From CAIXSC01 sp046349855 (GTDB lineage: Bacteria; Planctomycetota; Planctomycetia; Pirellulales; Pirellulaceae): 64,000 nucleotides of DNA. Each line of letters starts with the position of its first letter. Position 1 is the stretch's first letter. Location: contig JAXMBM010000004.1 of assembly GCA_046349855.1 (NCBI GenBank), positions 1-64,000 on the forward strand, in the 5' to 3' direction. This document shows positions 9,363-18,568 of this stretch, one piece after another. Below the pieces are notes generated by a model, which worked only from the letters and a program-made list of their open reading frames with translations, did not search any database and was not told where the DNA came from. Both the position numbers and the translations under genes were made by a program.

Positions 9363-9799
9363 GGGTCGGTGGCCGGCACAGGGCGCAGGTAGGCGGCGAG
9401 CTGCTGGCGTAAGGCGGTGGGAATCGCGACCGGTTGCGGTGCGGCGCCTGGCTCCAGGCGGCAACATACCGCCGTCACCTGCCCTTCCGCGACCAGGGAT
9501 TCGCCGCGGAGGAACCGGAAGTCGTAGGTGACGCTGGTTTCGCCGAGCCGCGCCACACGCACTTCGACCTGCAGCAGTTCCTCAAACCGTACCGGACCGC
9601 GGTAATCGCACCGGGCCGATACCCGCGGCCAACTCAGTTTAGTCGCACCGTCAACCACCCAGACGCTCGATCCCAGCGAGCGCAGCAGCGCATGCTCGGC
9701 CTCCTCCATGCGGAGGAAGAACGTCGAAAAGTGCATGATGCCGGCCGCGTCCGTATCGCGAAACTCGACGCGCCGCTCATAGTGAAAGACCCGCGACAA
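9359..9799 (-). CDS. Acyl-CoA thioesterase, YbgC/4HBT hotdog fold
   Basis: A 146-residue hotdog thioesterase. FHYERRVEFRDTDAAGIMHF holds the catalytic Asp of the 4-hydroxybenzoyl-CoA thioesterase family (DTDxxGxxxF), followed by the conserved FRMEEAE-type helix and ARCDYRGPVRFEE. It probably hydrolyses acyl-CoA or acyl-ACP. The open frame extends to 10027, but the homology begins right after a TTG at 9799, which has GAGGA eight bases upstream, so I take TTG as the start. It is the first gene of the six-gene minus-strand run; its stop overlaps the next start. Confidence 0.85.
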   Translation of the reverse strand: MSRVFHYERRVEFRDTDAAGIMHFSTFFLRMEEAEHALLRSLGSSVWVVDGATKLSWPRVSARCDYRGPVRFEELLQVEVRVARLGETSVTYDFRFLRGESLVAEGQVTAVCCRLEPGAAPQPVAIPTALRQQLAAYLRPVPATDP

Positions 9800-10194
9800 C
9801 GTGACGTTCCTCGCGCAAAAAATCGGGCCGGCCACGGGCGGGGCTGCGACGAGCCGGTCACCATGCGGACACCGATGACCGGCCCGCACTTTCAGAGACG
9901 GGCCAGGCTGCCCAGAGGCGGCTCGGGCTGCTCCAGGTCGACGCTGGCCGATCCTCACCGAGTTCGGAGCGTGGCAGCCGAATCCGAGAGAGCACCGCGG
10001 AGCACCTCTGGGGGGCATCCGCCCCACGAGTCACTCCGCCGCCGCGGACCCTTCCGGCAAAACAGGCCTGGCACCGGCTGAACCGAAGGAACACATCCCG
10101 TGTTCCATATTCCGCGTTCCGCGATCCGTGTTCCGCGGGCGCAACAGCCAACGCGGGAAGGGGAGACCTTCCCGTGTGCGCTGCGCCAAGGCAA
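9800..10194. other. Intergenic region between rpsR and the thioesterase operon
   Basis: About 395 bp without a recognisable gene. It must hold the promoter of the minus-strand run that begins at 9799 and the 3' end of rpsR. Around 10105-10140 there is a short imperfect repetition of TTCCGCG/TTCCATATT-like words. No terminator with a T-run and no RNA gene was recognised. Confidence 0.4.
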
Positions 10195-10473
10195 CTATTC
10201 CCCGGTGTAGGGCAACAAGGCCATGAACCGGGCCCGCTTGATGGCCTGCGTCACGGCATGCTGGCTCACCGCCGAGCAGCCCGTCTTGCGACGGCTGACA
10301 ATCCGGCCATGACGATTGACGAGCTTCTTCAGCAGCTCGACGTCTTTGTAATCCACATACATCGGGCGAGGACGCTGGCCGTCGACGAACAGCGGATCCT
10401 TCTTCTTCGTCTTGACGCGGGCCTTGCTGCGCTTCTTGACCTTCGCGCCTTTTGCGGGCTTCTTAGGAAACAT
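10195..10473 (-). CDS. rpsR: 30S ribosomal protein S18
   Basis: A 92-residue S18. The C-terminal core KDVELLKKLVNRHGRIVSRR, KTGCSAVSQHAVTQAIKRAR and FMALLPYTGE is unmistakable; KYVDYKDV-like residues sit before it. The N-terminal 35 residues are a lysine-rich extension (KKPAKGAKVKKRSKARVKTK). The ATG at 10473 gives the usual length. It stands alone here: the rpsF, ssb and rplI neighbours common in other bacteria are not in the window. Confidence 0.96.
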   Translation of the reverse strand: MFPKKPAKGAKVKKRSKARVKTKKKDPLFVDGQRPRPMYVDYKDVELLKKLVNRHGRIVSRRKTGCSAVSQHAVTQAIKRARFMALLPYTGE

Positions 10474-11004
10474 GGAGCTTGCCAACCAACTGCTAAAGTT
10501 CACTCACCAGACATATCGCGACGCTGCTGCTGCTCTGCGCCCCATCGGACGCGGCAACAGTAAGACCGGCGGCGCGGCGAACCGGCCTGTCCGATCAGGA
10601 AGTCCAGGATTGTATCCAAATCGTACGCGGACGCAAGGTTAGCGGCCGCGGGATTGCGGGAGTCCCCGGCGTCGGGGGACAGGCCGTACTCCCCACCCCG
10701 GACTTGGGCTGGCCAGCCCTGGGATGTCCTCGCCGGATGGCTCGGCGGAAGCGGGGCATCCGGCGGTGGTGTCGGCCGCCGCGCGACCGTCATTTTGGCT
10801 ACGACCGGAACTGAATCACCCGCACCGTCGTTGGGGGCCGCAGGACCGTCACCCTGCATAGAACCGCTTGTGCGGAGCGGACCGACTGTGCGCCCCATGC
10901 GGCTTCTTCTCGAAATGCCCGCGCCACTTGGCTTTGTCGAGATGTTGTCGCCGCCGCGCCGAAGTACAGGGGCAAGACGACGCATGACACGGAGGTCAGG
11001 TCCT
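10474..11004. other. Intergenic region upstream of rpsR and the MORN-repeat gene
   Basis: About 530 bp between two divergently oriented genes. Open frames exist on both strands but have no family resemblance and no ribosome-binding site. The region contains a GC-rich stretch with inverted GGCATCC/GGATGTCC-type words (about 10720-10770). The promoters of both flanking genes should lie here. No RNA gene recognised. Confidence 0.35.
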
Positions 11005-12257
11005 ATGGCGGTACGGTCCGTTTGCCGAGCGCTCCTGCTCGCCCTGTTGATCGCGGGTGCGATCCCTGCGGGCCATGGTCACTCGGTACGCGCCGCCGAA
11101 CCAGCCGTTCCGCGTCCTCTCCCTCAGGTCTTCGATGCGGCGGATCTGCATCCCCTGCGCGGCAGCGGAACGGTCCTTGCCTCCCCGACGGATGGGGCAA
11201 GCAAGTTGCCGGCGCCAGCGGTCGGGAAAGAGAACCTGGCCCCTGCCGAAACGGAACGGGAACTCCATCCGGGCGGACAGGTGCGGATCATCCGCAGTAT
11301 CGTGCGCGGTGCCGGTGGTACGCCCATCCTGCACGGCCCCTGGCAATGGTGGGATGAGTCGGGGCATCTGCTGGCGTCGGGCAATTTCCAGGAGGGCAAA
11401 CGCCAGGGGCTCTGGAAACGTACCCTTCGCGGGACGATGCGACCAGCCTGCGCGACGAACTGTCCGAAGGGTTTGTGCCGCCGTTTTATTCCGAGGCCGA
11501 GTTTGATCGCGGATTGCTGCACGGTACCTGGACCCTCCGCGATAGCCAGGGGCGAATGGTGTTCCAGACCGCTTACCAGGAAGGCTGGCGGCACGGTCGT
11601 TCCACCCGCTGGAACCCGCAAGGTCGGAAAACTCAGGAGATCGAGTTCCGCTCCGGCCTGCTGGAAGGGGATTTTGTCGCCTGGGACGGTCGGGGCGAGG
11701 AGCTGCTGCGGCGCAACTTCCACGCTTCCCGCGAACTGCTCGCCGCTTGCGCCGGCTACTCGGACGGCCGGCGACGCTCCTCGATCACCGTCCTCACCGC
11801 TCCCCTCCTGCCCGATGGTCACGACGACTGGTGGAACGCCCGCCGCGCCGCCTACCGGCCATCCGGACAGGATGAACGCCAGGGGATGGCACTCCTGTGG
11901 CACGCCAATGGCCAGGTGATGCGGCAGGGAGATTTTGACCACGATCAGCCTGTCGGCACGCACTCGTGGTGGTTTCCCAACGGACAACTCGCCGTACGCG
12001 GCGATTTTCGCGAGGGCAGCCGCCACGGCGAGTGGACCTGGTGGCACGGCAACGGTCAGATCCTGGCCACCGGCACCTATCGCTACGGCGATCCGGCCGG
12101 GCTGTTCGTCTGGCGGCGGAACGACGGGAGCGTAATCGCCGAGTCGGCCGAGGTGGCCGCGGAGTCTCCCGCTTCGCAGGATCGGGACGCGGCGCCGGCC
12201 CCACCCCGGATGAACGCTCTTCCCGCCGCTACGGCCCGCCGCTCCGCTCCCAGGTAG
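11005..12257 (+). CDS. Secreted MORN-repeat (YwqK-like) protein, frameshifted
   Basis: Starts at the ATG at 11005 with GGAGGT eight bases upstream, then a signal peptide (VCRALLLALLIAGAIPAGHG). The body is a run of MORN/YwqK-type repeats: GPWQWWDESGHLLASGNFQE, GTWTLRDSQGRMVFQTAYQE, GRSTRWNPQGRK, GMALLWHANGQVMRQGDFDH, GTHSWWFPNGQLAVRGDF and GEWTWWHGNGQILATGTYRY. The reading frame breaks at about 11420-11427, after GLWKRT. The repeat pattern resumes one frame over, reading PSRDDATSLRDELSEGF upstream of PPFYSEAE, so one base appears gained or two lost. MORN repeats usually mediate surface or membrane binding; the specific role is unknown. Confidence 0.72.
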
Positions 12258-12375
12258 CCGTTCGCACGGCGGCTCCCTTCCGCTGGAACATTCAGCAGGA
12301 AAAAGTTGCGACCCGCGCGCTGGCTGCCAATAATCACACCCAGGGTGGTGTGTATCCAGCGGAAGAGGGGTGGCC

Positions 12376-13571
12376 ATGAGGCCCAGTCTTGGCAAGTGGC
12401 TCGTCATCGCGCTCCTGGGGCTCGTTGTCGTCGGACATCCGCCTGGCCCGGCTGCTGCGCAGCCGACCGACGCGCCAAAGCCGGACGCACCAAAGCCGGA
12501 CACGCCGACACCTGAGGTTCGCATTATCTCCGTGTGCCGCGTCAAGGATGGCGCGCCGACGGCCGGGCTGGGAGATGAAATTGAGGTCCAGGTGGCCGGT
12601 TTCGATCGGGTGCCGAACGCGATGAGCCGGAAATGGATCCTGTTCCTCAACGGCATCGCGCTGACGGGCCTGGAACATGAAAATGCCGATATCGCCGATG
12701 GCAAGCTGCGGTTCTTCCTGCGCCGCGAAGGACTCGATCCGGCGACGCGCGAAGCCTCGCTCCTGGCCTGGAAAGCCCTGCTGCGCGGCTGGGCGTGGTC
12801 GCGTCCCGTCACCGTGGCGCTGGGGACCAGCCAGCAAGGCATCGAACCCACGATTCATCCCTTGGCGAATCAGTTTCAGTTGATCGTCGTCCCGCGCGGC
12901 GTGCGATTCAACCTGTCGCTGCTGCTGGCCATCGCCGTGGCCGTGGCCATCATCATCCTGGGGCACAAGTCCAATCTGCTGCGCGATTCGCCTGTCCTAC
13001 CGCTCGACCAAGATGTGCGCCCGCCCTTCAGCTTGGGACGCGTGCAGTGGGCCTGGTGGATTCTGCTCATCCTGACCGGTTACCTGGCGATCGGGCTGGT
13101 GACCTGGGACTATGTGAATGTTTTCTCGACCACCGCGCTGACGCTGCTGGGGATTTCTACGGGAACCGCGTTCGGTGCCGGCATGATTGGTGGTGGCCAG
13201 GCGACTCGACGAGCGACCCTGGAGCGGGAAGTGGCAGCGCTGGCGGCCCGGGTTCAAGCGGCGACGGATCCCGCAACCCAGGCGACGCTGAATGCCGAAC
13301 TCACTCAACGGACGAATGAACTGTCGCAACTCGACACGCGACTCAAGCAGGGCACGCAAGGATTCATCCTCGATATCCTCAGCGACGAGCAGGGGGTCAG
13401 CCTGCATCGCTTTCAGATCGTGATCTGGACCGTGGCGCTCGGCTTCGTCTTTGGCATTGGAGTGTGGAACGAGAAGAGCATGCCGGAATTCAACGTGAAC
13501 CTGATGGCCCTGATGGGGATCAGTTCCGGCGCTACCTGGCCTTCAAGGTGCCCGAGGCTCGGCAGCCGTAG
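12376..13571 (+). CDS. Membrane protein with coiled coil, C-terminal frameshift
   Basis: About 398 residues. It has a signal peptide (KWLVIALLGLVVVGHPPGPA), a beta-rich extracytoplasmic domain, a first membrane helix (FNLSLLLAIAVAVAIIILGH), two more (WAWWILLILTGYLAIGLV; TALTLLGISTGTAFGAGM), a coiled coil (TLEREVAALAARVQAATD...ELTQRTNELSQLDTRL) and a last helix (VIWTVALGFVFGIGVW). The frame breaks near 13535: the alternative frame gives YLAFKVPEARQP and a TAG at 13569-13571, matching the GISSG-YLxFKxPE ending I expect for this kind of protein, whereas the unshifted frame runs into unrelated residues. I do not recognise a function. Confidence 0.6.
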
Positions 13572-13749
13572 ACGCCAACGTTGCCCGCCGACCTTGGCGG
13601 CCGCGTGGCAGGCTTACCGCCACCGATGCTGCGTGTGTCCTTTGGGTGTCTTGCCGTAGATTCTTGGGAAACCGCTGCGTGTGCTTGATGAGCCACAGCA
13701 GGAAATCGTGCGTCTTGACGAACAACGGAGTATCGGGAACTCCCGGCAT
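13543..13749 (-). pseudogene. avd: Truncated Avd-like four-helix-bundle protein (DGR accessory remnant)
   Basis: From an ATG at 13749 the frame reads PDTPLFVKTHDFLLWLIKHT then QRFPKN. This matches the first helix of Avd/bAvd four-helix-bundle proteins (F.KTYDFLLWLIPHT.KFP), the accessory factor of diversity-generating retroelements. After about 30 residues similarity stops: the rest is basic low-complexity sequence and ends after 68 codons, whereas Avd is normally 110-130 residues. The other three helices are not found in either frame. The remnant lies about 100 bp downstream of the kinase-FGE gene on the same strand, the usual avd position behind a variable protein. Identification rests on a short segment read by eye. 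Confidence 0.5.
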
Positions 13750-13789
13750 GGCGTAATTGGCGCCCTCCAAAAACAACTTGTCTCGCGAG

Positions 13790-13806
13790 CAGGGGCTCCG
13801 CCCCTG
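13790..13806. repeat. GC-rich hairpin between the FGE gene and the avd remnant
   Basis: Perfect 7-bp stem with a 3-base loop (CAGGGGC-TCC-GCCCCTG). It sits 40 bp downstream of the kinase-FGE stop codon. It may be a dispersed palindrome, a weak terminator without T-run, or the type of hairpin found just after DGR variable regions; sequence alone does not separate these. Confidence 0.5.
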
Positions 13807-13845
13807 CCCCCGGAAATCAGAGTGCAGAGATCAGAGTATCCGAGT

Positions 13846-16800
13846 TCAACGACTGGAACGAGACACGCTCACGCCCACCAACACGCGAAAACCGCGGCTG
13901 AGGAGACGGTCCCCAACAACGCCCGCGTAGCGAAAAGCAGAACGACAGTTGGCAGAGGAGAAGTCCAAACCGCCGCCCCGCAACACGCGAGCCGACCCAG
14001 CGGCGGGACCTTGGGGATCTTCAGTGGGACCGGGTCCTCGCTGGGAGTACGCTTGCGCGTCATGCCAATCTTGACACCACTCCCACACATTGCCATGCAC
14101 GTCGTACAGGCCGAACGGGTTGGCCTTCAATTGGCCCACGGCATGGGTCCGGACGCCCGAGTTACCTCCGAACCAAGCCACGGTTCCCAGCGCGATTTCC
14201 TGCTCGCCGTGGAACCAAGTCGTGTTGGTCCCAGCGCGACAGGCCCACTCCCATTCCGCCTCGGTCGGCAACCGATAGCCGTCCCCGGGCAGCAGCGTGA
14301 TTGCGTTGTTCGCGCTGAAATAAACCGGTTTGAGCTGCTCCTGTTTGCTCAGATTGATGCAGAATTCCGCGACGTCAACATACGAGACCATTTCCACCGG
14401 ATGCTGCCGGGGATCTTCGTCCTTGACCAGTTCCTGGCCCTCCCCTGTCGCGGAGAAATGGGACGGATTGACCCCGACGACTTTCTCGTACTGCTCCTGA
14501 GTGACCTCGTGCGTGCCGAGATAATACGCTTGCGTCAGTCGCACCTTGTGAGGTGACGCTGAACTCAACGCCATTGTCTTCCAGAGTTCATCGTTGGGAT
14601 TCAGCGCCGCCACCGCCTCGGCTTCCTCCTTCGTCATCCCCATCGTGAACTCGCCGGGAGGGATGAGGCGGAACTCCATCCCGATCGAGTTGGTGAACTC
14701 GACCGGGACCCCCAGATACTTGGCCCAGGCCTCCTGATGTTGCTTTGCTTGTTCGGCATTGAAGGGTGCGATCGCTGGTGGCGGAGCGTTGACGGTGGTC
14801 CGACCGGTTGGCGTCGCGGCAGGCTTCGCGTTGCGTTTCTCAATCGCCGCTTTCACGGCATCGACGCCCACCAGCACGCGAAAACCGGTGTGGTGATCAC
14901 GGTCCCCAGCAACGGCGGCGTAGCGAAAAGCGGAACGACAGTAGGCAGAGAAGAAGTTCCACCCGCCGCCCCGCAACACGCGAAACGACCCAGCGTCGGG
15001 ACCTTGGGGATCCTCAGTGGGACCGGGTCCCCGCTGGGAGTACGCCTGCGCGTCATGCCAATCCTGACACCACTCCCACACATTGCCATGCACGTCGTAC
15101 AGGCCGAACGGGTTGGCCTTCCATTGGCCCACGGCATGGGTCCTGCCGCCCGAGTTACCTCCGAACCAGGCGACGGTTCCAGTGCTTTCTGCTCGCCATG
15201 AAACCAAGTCGTGTTGGTCCCCGCGCGGCAGGCCAGCCATTCCGCCTCCGTCGGCAACCGATAGCCGTCCCCAGGCAGCAGCGTGATCACGTTGTTCGCG
15301 GCACGAAATACACCGGCTAAGCTTGCTCCTGTTTGCTCAGCGATCTGGGAATTCCGCCGCGTCGATGAATTGAGACCATTTCCACCGGATATTGCTGGTG
15401 ATCTTCGTCCTTGACCAGTTCCTTGCCCTCCCCTTTTGCCGAGAAATGCGACGGATTGACCCCGGCGACTTTCTCGTACTGCTCTTTGTGTGACCTCGTA
15501 CGTGCCCATGTAAAACGCCTGAGTTAGTCGCACCTTGTGAGCTGGCGGCACGAACTCAATGACACTGTCTTCCAGTGTTCCTGGTTTCGGGTCCAGCGCG
15601 CCACCGCCTCGAGCTTTCTTCCTTCGTCATCCCCATCGTGAACTCGCCAGGGGGGATGAGGCGGAATTTCATGCCGATCGAGTTGGTGAACTCGACCGGG
15701 ACCCCCAGATGCTTGGCCCAAGCCTCCTGGTGCGCGCGGGCCTTCGCCGCGTCGAACGGCGCGCTGGCCAGCGGCGGCGCGTTCGCCGAGGGAAGATTCG
15801 AAGGCGCCCGTGGCGTCGCGCCTTTCGCATCGTCCACTTTGGCCACGGTCTTGCCGTCTTGCAGGACCTCGACCGATGAACCTTCCGGCACCCGCACTTC
15901 CGTGGTTGTCCCATCCTTGTTGACGATCTTGACCACGATCACACCCAGCAGCAGCAGCACGACCGCCGCACCGCCCGCGGCCGCCAAGACCAACGGATGG
16001 CGTCGGCGGGGAGGAGCGGCGGCGGCTTGGCTCTTCGAACGTGGACGAATCTCGATCTGTGTCGGTTCGGGACTGGCCGTCGTCACCGTCCCCTCCGCGC
16101 CCGTCCACGACTGCGTGGCGGCGGAACCTGGGGAACCGGCCAAGGTCGGAGGAGCGGGTTGCGCCACCGTCGCGGCGGCCGCCGCTGGCGACGCCTTGGT
16201 CGTCTGACGCTGGGCGATCTGCTTGAGCAGCGTCGCCGTTTCCTCGGCCGTGATCAGACGCTGAGTTGGTTCCTTCTCCATAAGCCGCGTGTAGAGGTCG
16301 TCCAGTTCCTGGGGAATATCGCCGCGCAACTCGCGCAGGCGAGGCGTCGGATCAAGCAAATGGCCTTTCATCTTCTGCCCCATCGTCGAGTGGCGATCGT
16401 CGCCGAACGGCGCGCGACCGGTGAGCAGAAAACACAACGTGCAACCCAAGGCGTACAGATCCGCGCGATGATCCACCGCGTGCGTGTTGTCCCACTGCTC
16501 GGGGGCCATGTAGTCGGGAGTGCCCAGCACCTGGCCCGACTGCGTGAGCTGCCGCGCTTCGGGGCCGTCGCCCAACAGCCGCGCCAACCCGAGGTCGAGC
16601 ACTTTCACCTGGCCTTGCTTGGAGAGCAGCAGATTGGACGGCTTGATGTCACGATGGATCAGGCCCTGGGCGTGGGCGGCCGCCAGACCGAGCGCCGCGT
16701 GCCGCAGCATGACGCACGCATCCGCGACACTGCGTGGTCCGCGGGCCTGGACATATTTCGACAGGTCCGTGCCTTCGACATATTCCATCACGAGAAAATG

Positions 16801-17196
16801 CAGGCCGCCGACCTCGCGGGCATCCATCGCGCGAACGACGTGGGGATGATCCAACTTGCCCACGGCCCGCATCTCGCGCTCGAAGCGCCGCACCGCTTCG
16901 GAATCTTGCGTCAGGTGCACCGGCAGAACCTTCAGCGCGACGAATTTATCGAGCTTGACGTGTCGGGCCTTCCAGACCGATCCCATCCCGCCTTCGCCCA
17001 GTTTCTCGACCAGCTCATAGGTGTCGAGCCGACTCCCGACGGCGAGCTTGGGAAGCGGCGAATCGGCGGCTGGCGACGTGGGTGGCGTCGCCGGTGAGGC
17101 CAGGGTTGCCTCCTGAACTTGCCCGGCCTGCGTGGGTGACACCGCCGGTGTGGTGTTGGGTTGCGCCGCCCCGTGGGTCGAATTCGATTCCGTCAT
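13846..17196 (-). CDS. Ser/Thr protein kinase with two tandem FGE-sulfatase (C-type lectin fold) domains, frameshifted
   Basis: About 1117 codons. Residues 60-330 are a Hanks-type kinase: GEGGMGSVWKARH, VALK (Lys 89), HRDIKPSN, DLG in place of DFG, APEQ. One membrane helix (VLAAAGGAAVVLLLLGVIVV, about residue 400) is followed by two FGE-sulfatase domains: an internal copy (about 14,850-15,720) and a C-terminal copy (13,846-14,750). Each has GVPVEFTNSIGM, PPGEFTMGMTKEE, GYRLPTEAEWEWACRAGTN, NPFGLYDVHGNVWEWCQDW and a VLRGGG...CRSAFRY...GFRVLVG end. The internal copy carries several small frameshifts between about 15,180 and 15,620; the kinase part and C-terminal copy are clean. The domain ends match DGR variable regions. 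Likely a membrane receptor-like kinase with a ligand-binding extracytoplasmic module. Confidence 0.8.
13861..14010 (-). repeat. Candidate DGR variable region, C-terminal copy
   Basis: Encodes the last 50 or so residues of the kinase-FGE protein, from ARVLRGGG to GFRVLVGV. Compared with the homologous segment at about 14,866-15,010, it differs mainly at first and second bases of codons. Examples are GAC/AAC, TCC/TTC, AAC/TAC, GGC/GCC, CTC/CAC, AGC/CAC and CGC/ACC, set in otherwise identical sequence. This is the pattern left by adenine-directed mutagenesis of NNC codons copied from an AAC-rich template. The 3' end (GGTTTTCGCGTG and following) is nearly invariant, as expected of an initiation-of-mutagenic-homology segment. 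No template repeat was found in the window. Confidence 0.5.
14866..15010 (-). repeat. Candidate DGR variable region, internal copy
   Basis: Second copy of the segment described at 13861-14010, encoding FRVLRGGGWNFFSAYCRSAF then GDRDHHTGFRVLVGV. The roughly 150 bp on its N-terminal side (NPFGLYDVHGNVWEWC to TEDPQGP) are almost identical to the C-terminal domain, so the domain was duplicated recently while this end diverged. Confidence 0.45.
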
Positions 17197-17627
17197 GGAT
17201 GGATTCTGCTTGTCGAAGCCGCTGAGAATTCCGACGCCTCGCGCCTGCCTCCGGTAGGGGGACAGTATAGACCCGCCCGCTCCAGATTCCTACCGTCGCC
17301 ACCCGCGTCGCGGCTCGCGTAGGTGACCATCTTCCCGGAGGGGCTTCCGCAGGATTTGTGGATGAATGGGTGGGAAGAGGTGGTGGCTGCGCCACCAAGG
17401 TTTGGGGAGGCATGGCAGAACAAAAGCAGGTGTAGGGAACGGAACGGCCCGCCGAGGAGTGACCTGGCGGGACGTTGCGGATTTGTTTCCGTTCTGGTTC
17501 GGTTATCCCTGGGCGGGGTGCTCCTCAGCAGAGCCTGCCTCCGAAGCCTTGGCTGTAACAGCGCACCAGCCAGGTTTCCCGCGCCATTATTTCCCGCGTC
17601 ACTATTTCCCGCGTCATTTTTCCCGCG
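17197..17627. other. Intergenic region with short tandem repeats
   Basis: About 430 bp between the kinase-FGE start and the SMP-30 stop; it should contain the kinase promoter. From about 17577 to 17640 there are four tandem copies of a 14-15 bp unit (CCCGCGTCATTTTT-like, the first two longer and variant), touching the stop codon of the SMP-30 gene. Nothing else recognised. Confidence 0.5.
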
Positions 17628-18563
17628 TCATTTTTCCCGCGGTCGCGCACCGGGCACCCGCGTTCGCAGCTGGTAGACACTGGTCGACGCGGTGAAATAC
17701 AGGTCCTGGCGATCGGGACCGCCGAACGCCAGATTGGTGGAGAATTCGGGCATCGGCTTGTGGAGCAGCAGCTGTCCCTGGGGACTCACGACGAACAGAC
17801 CGGTGGTGGCGCCCTGGCCCGCTGCCGCCCACACATTGCCCCGCTCGTCGACTCGCATGCCATCCACGCCGCGGTCGGGCGCGAAGTCGTACAGGATACC
17901 GTCCGGCGTCAAACTGCCATCCTCGGCGACGCGGTAACGATGCAGTTTCTGCGTTCCCCGATCGGAGATGTAGAGCTGGCTTTCGTCCGGCGTCAGCACG
18001 ATGCCGTTGGGGCGCTGCAGATCGCGGACGACCAGCGTCACTTGCCCCGGAGCGTCGATGCGGTAAACGCCGGCGACCGGCGGAGTCCCCTCGGCGGGCG
18101 GTCCGTAGTGGGGGTCGGTGAAATAGATCCGTCCGAGCCGGTCGACACACAGGTCGTTGGGGCCATGAAATGGTTGGCCCTGAAACTGGTCAGCCAGCAC
18201 CGTTTCCTGTCCGTCCGTCTCCAGTCGCGTCACGCGGCGGCCGCCACCGGCACCACCCGATTGGCACAGGACCAAGCGTCCCTGCCGGTCCAACGTCAAA
18301 CCATTGGCTCGCCCACACGGTCGACGAAAGTCGGATGTGACGCCGTCCCGCGTGTAACGCACGATGCGGTCCTGAGGGCCGTCCGAGAAGAACAGATTCC
18401 CCTGCGCGTCGACCACAGGCCCTTCCGTGAAGCGACACCCCGTGACGATGCGCCGCACGCCGGCCGACTCGTCGAGCAGCGGTTCCGCGGCGCGGGTCGA
18501 GTGAGTGGCACCGAGCAGCGCGATGATCCCGAGGGCAGCCCCGATCCAGGGAAGGTAACGCAT
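17628..18563 (-). CDS. Secreted SMP-30/gluconolactonase-like protein
   Basis: A 311-residue six-bladed beta-propeller with a signal peptide (MRYLPWIGAALGIIALLGAT...TRAAEP). Family motifs include GCRFTEGPVVDAQGNLFFSD (metal-binding Glu in EGP), GRANGLTLDRQGRLV, FHGPNDLCVDRLGRIYFTDP (the PNDL Asn/Asp pair) and RPNGIVLTPDESQLYISD (metal-binding Asp). Such proteins are calcium-dependent lactonases acting on aldonolactones or related esters; the substrate here is unknown. The ATG at 18563 starts the signal peptide; it lies 5 bp after the CehA-like gene ends, so the two form an operon. Confidence 0.88.
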   Translation of the reverse strand: MRYLPWIGAALGIIALLGATHSTRAAEPLLDESAGVRRIVTGCRFTEGPVVDAQGNLFFSDGPQDRIVRYTRDGVTSDFRRPCGRANGLTLDRQGRLVLCQSGGAGGGRRVTRLETDGQETVLADQFQGQPFHGPNDLCVDRLGRIYFTDPHYGPPAEGTPPVAGVYRIDAPGQVTLVVRDLQRPNGIVLTPDESQLYISDRGTQKLHRYRVAEDGSLTPDGILYDFAPDRGVDGMRVDERGNVWAAAGQGATTGLFVVSPQGQLLLHKPMPEFSTNLAFGGPDRQDLYFTASTSVYQLRTRVPGARPREK

Positions 18564-18568
18564 GCGGA

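Noticed and set aside
12300..14000. Search by eye for a DGR template repeat (AAC-rich copy of the variable segment) and reverse transcriptase
   Set aside because: No AAC-rich near-copy of the segment and no RT motif were found on either strand near the FGE gene or elsewhere in the window. The DGR interpretation therefore rests on the target and the avd remnant only.
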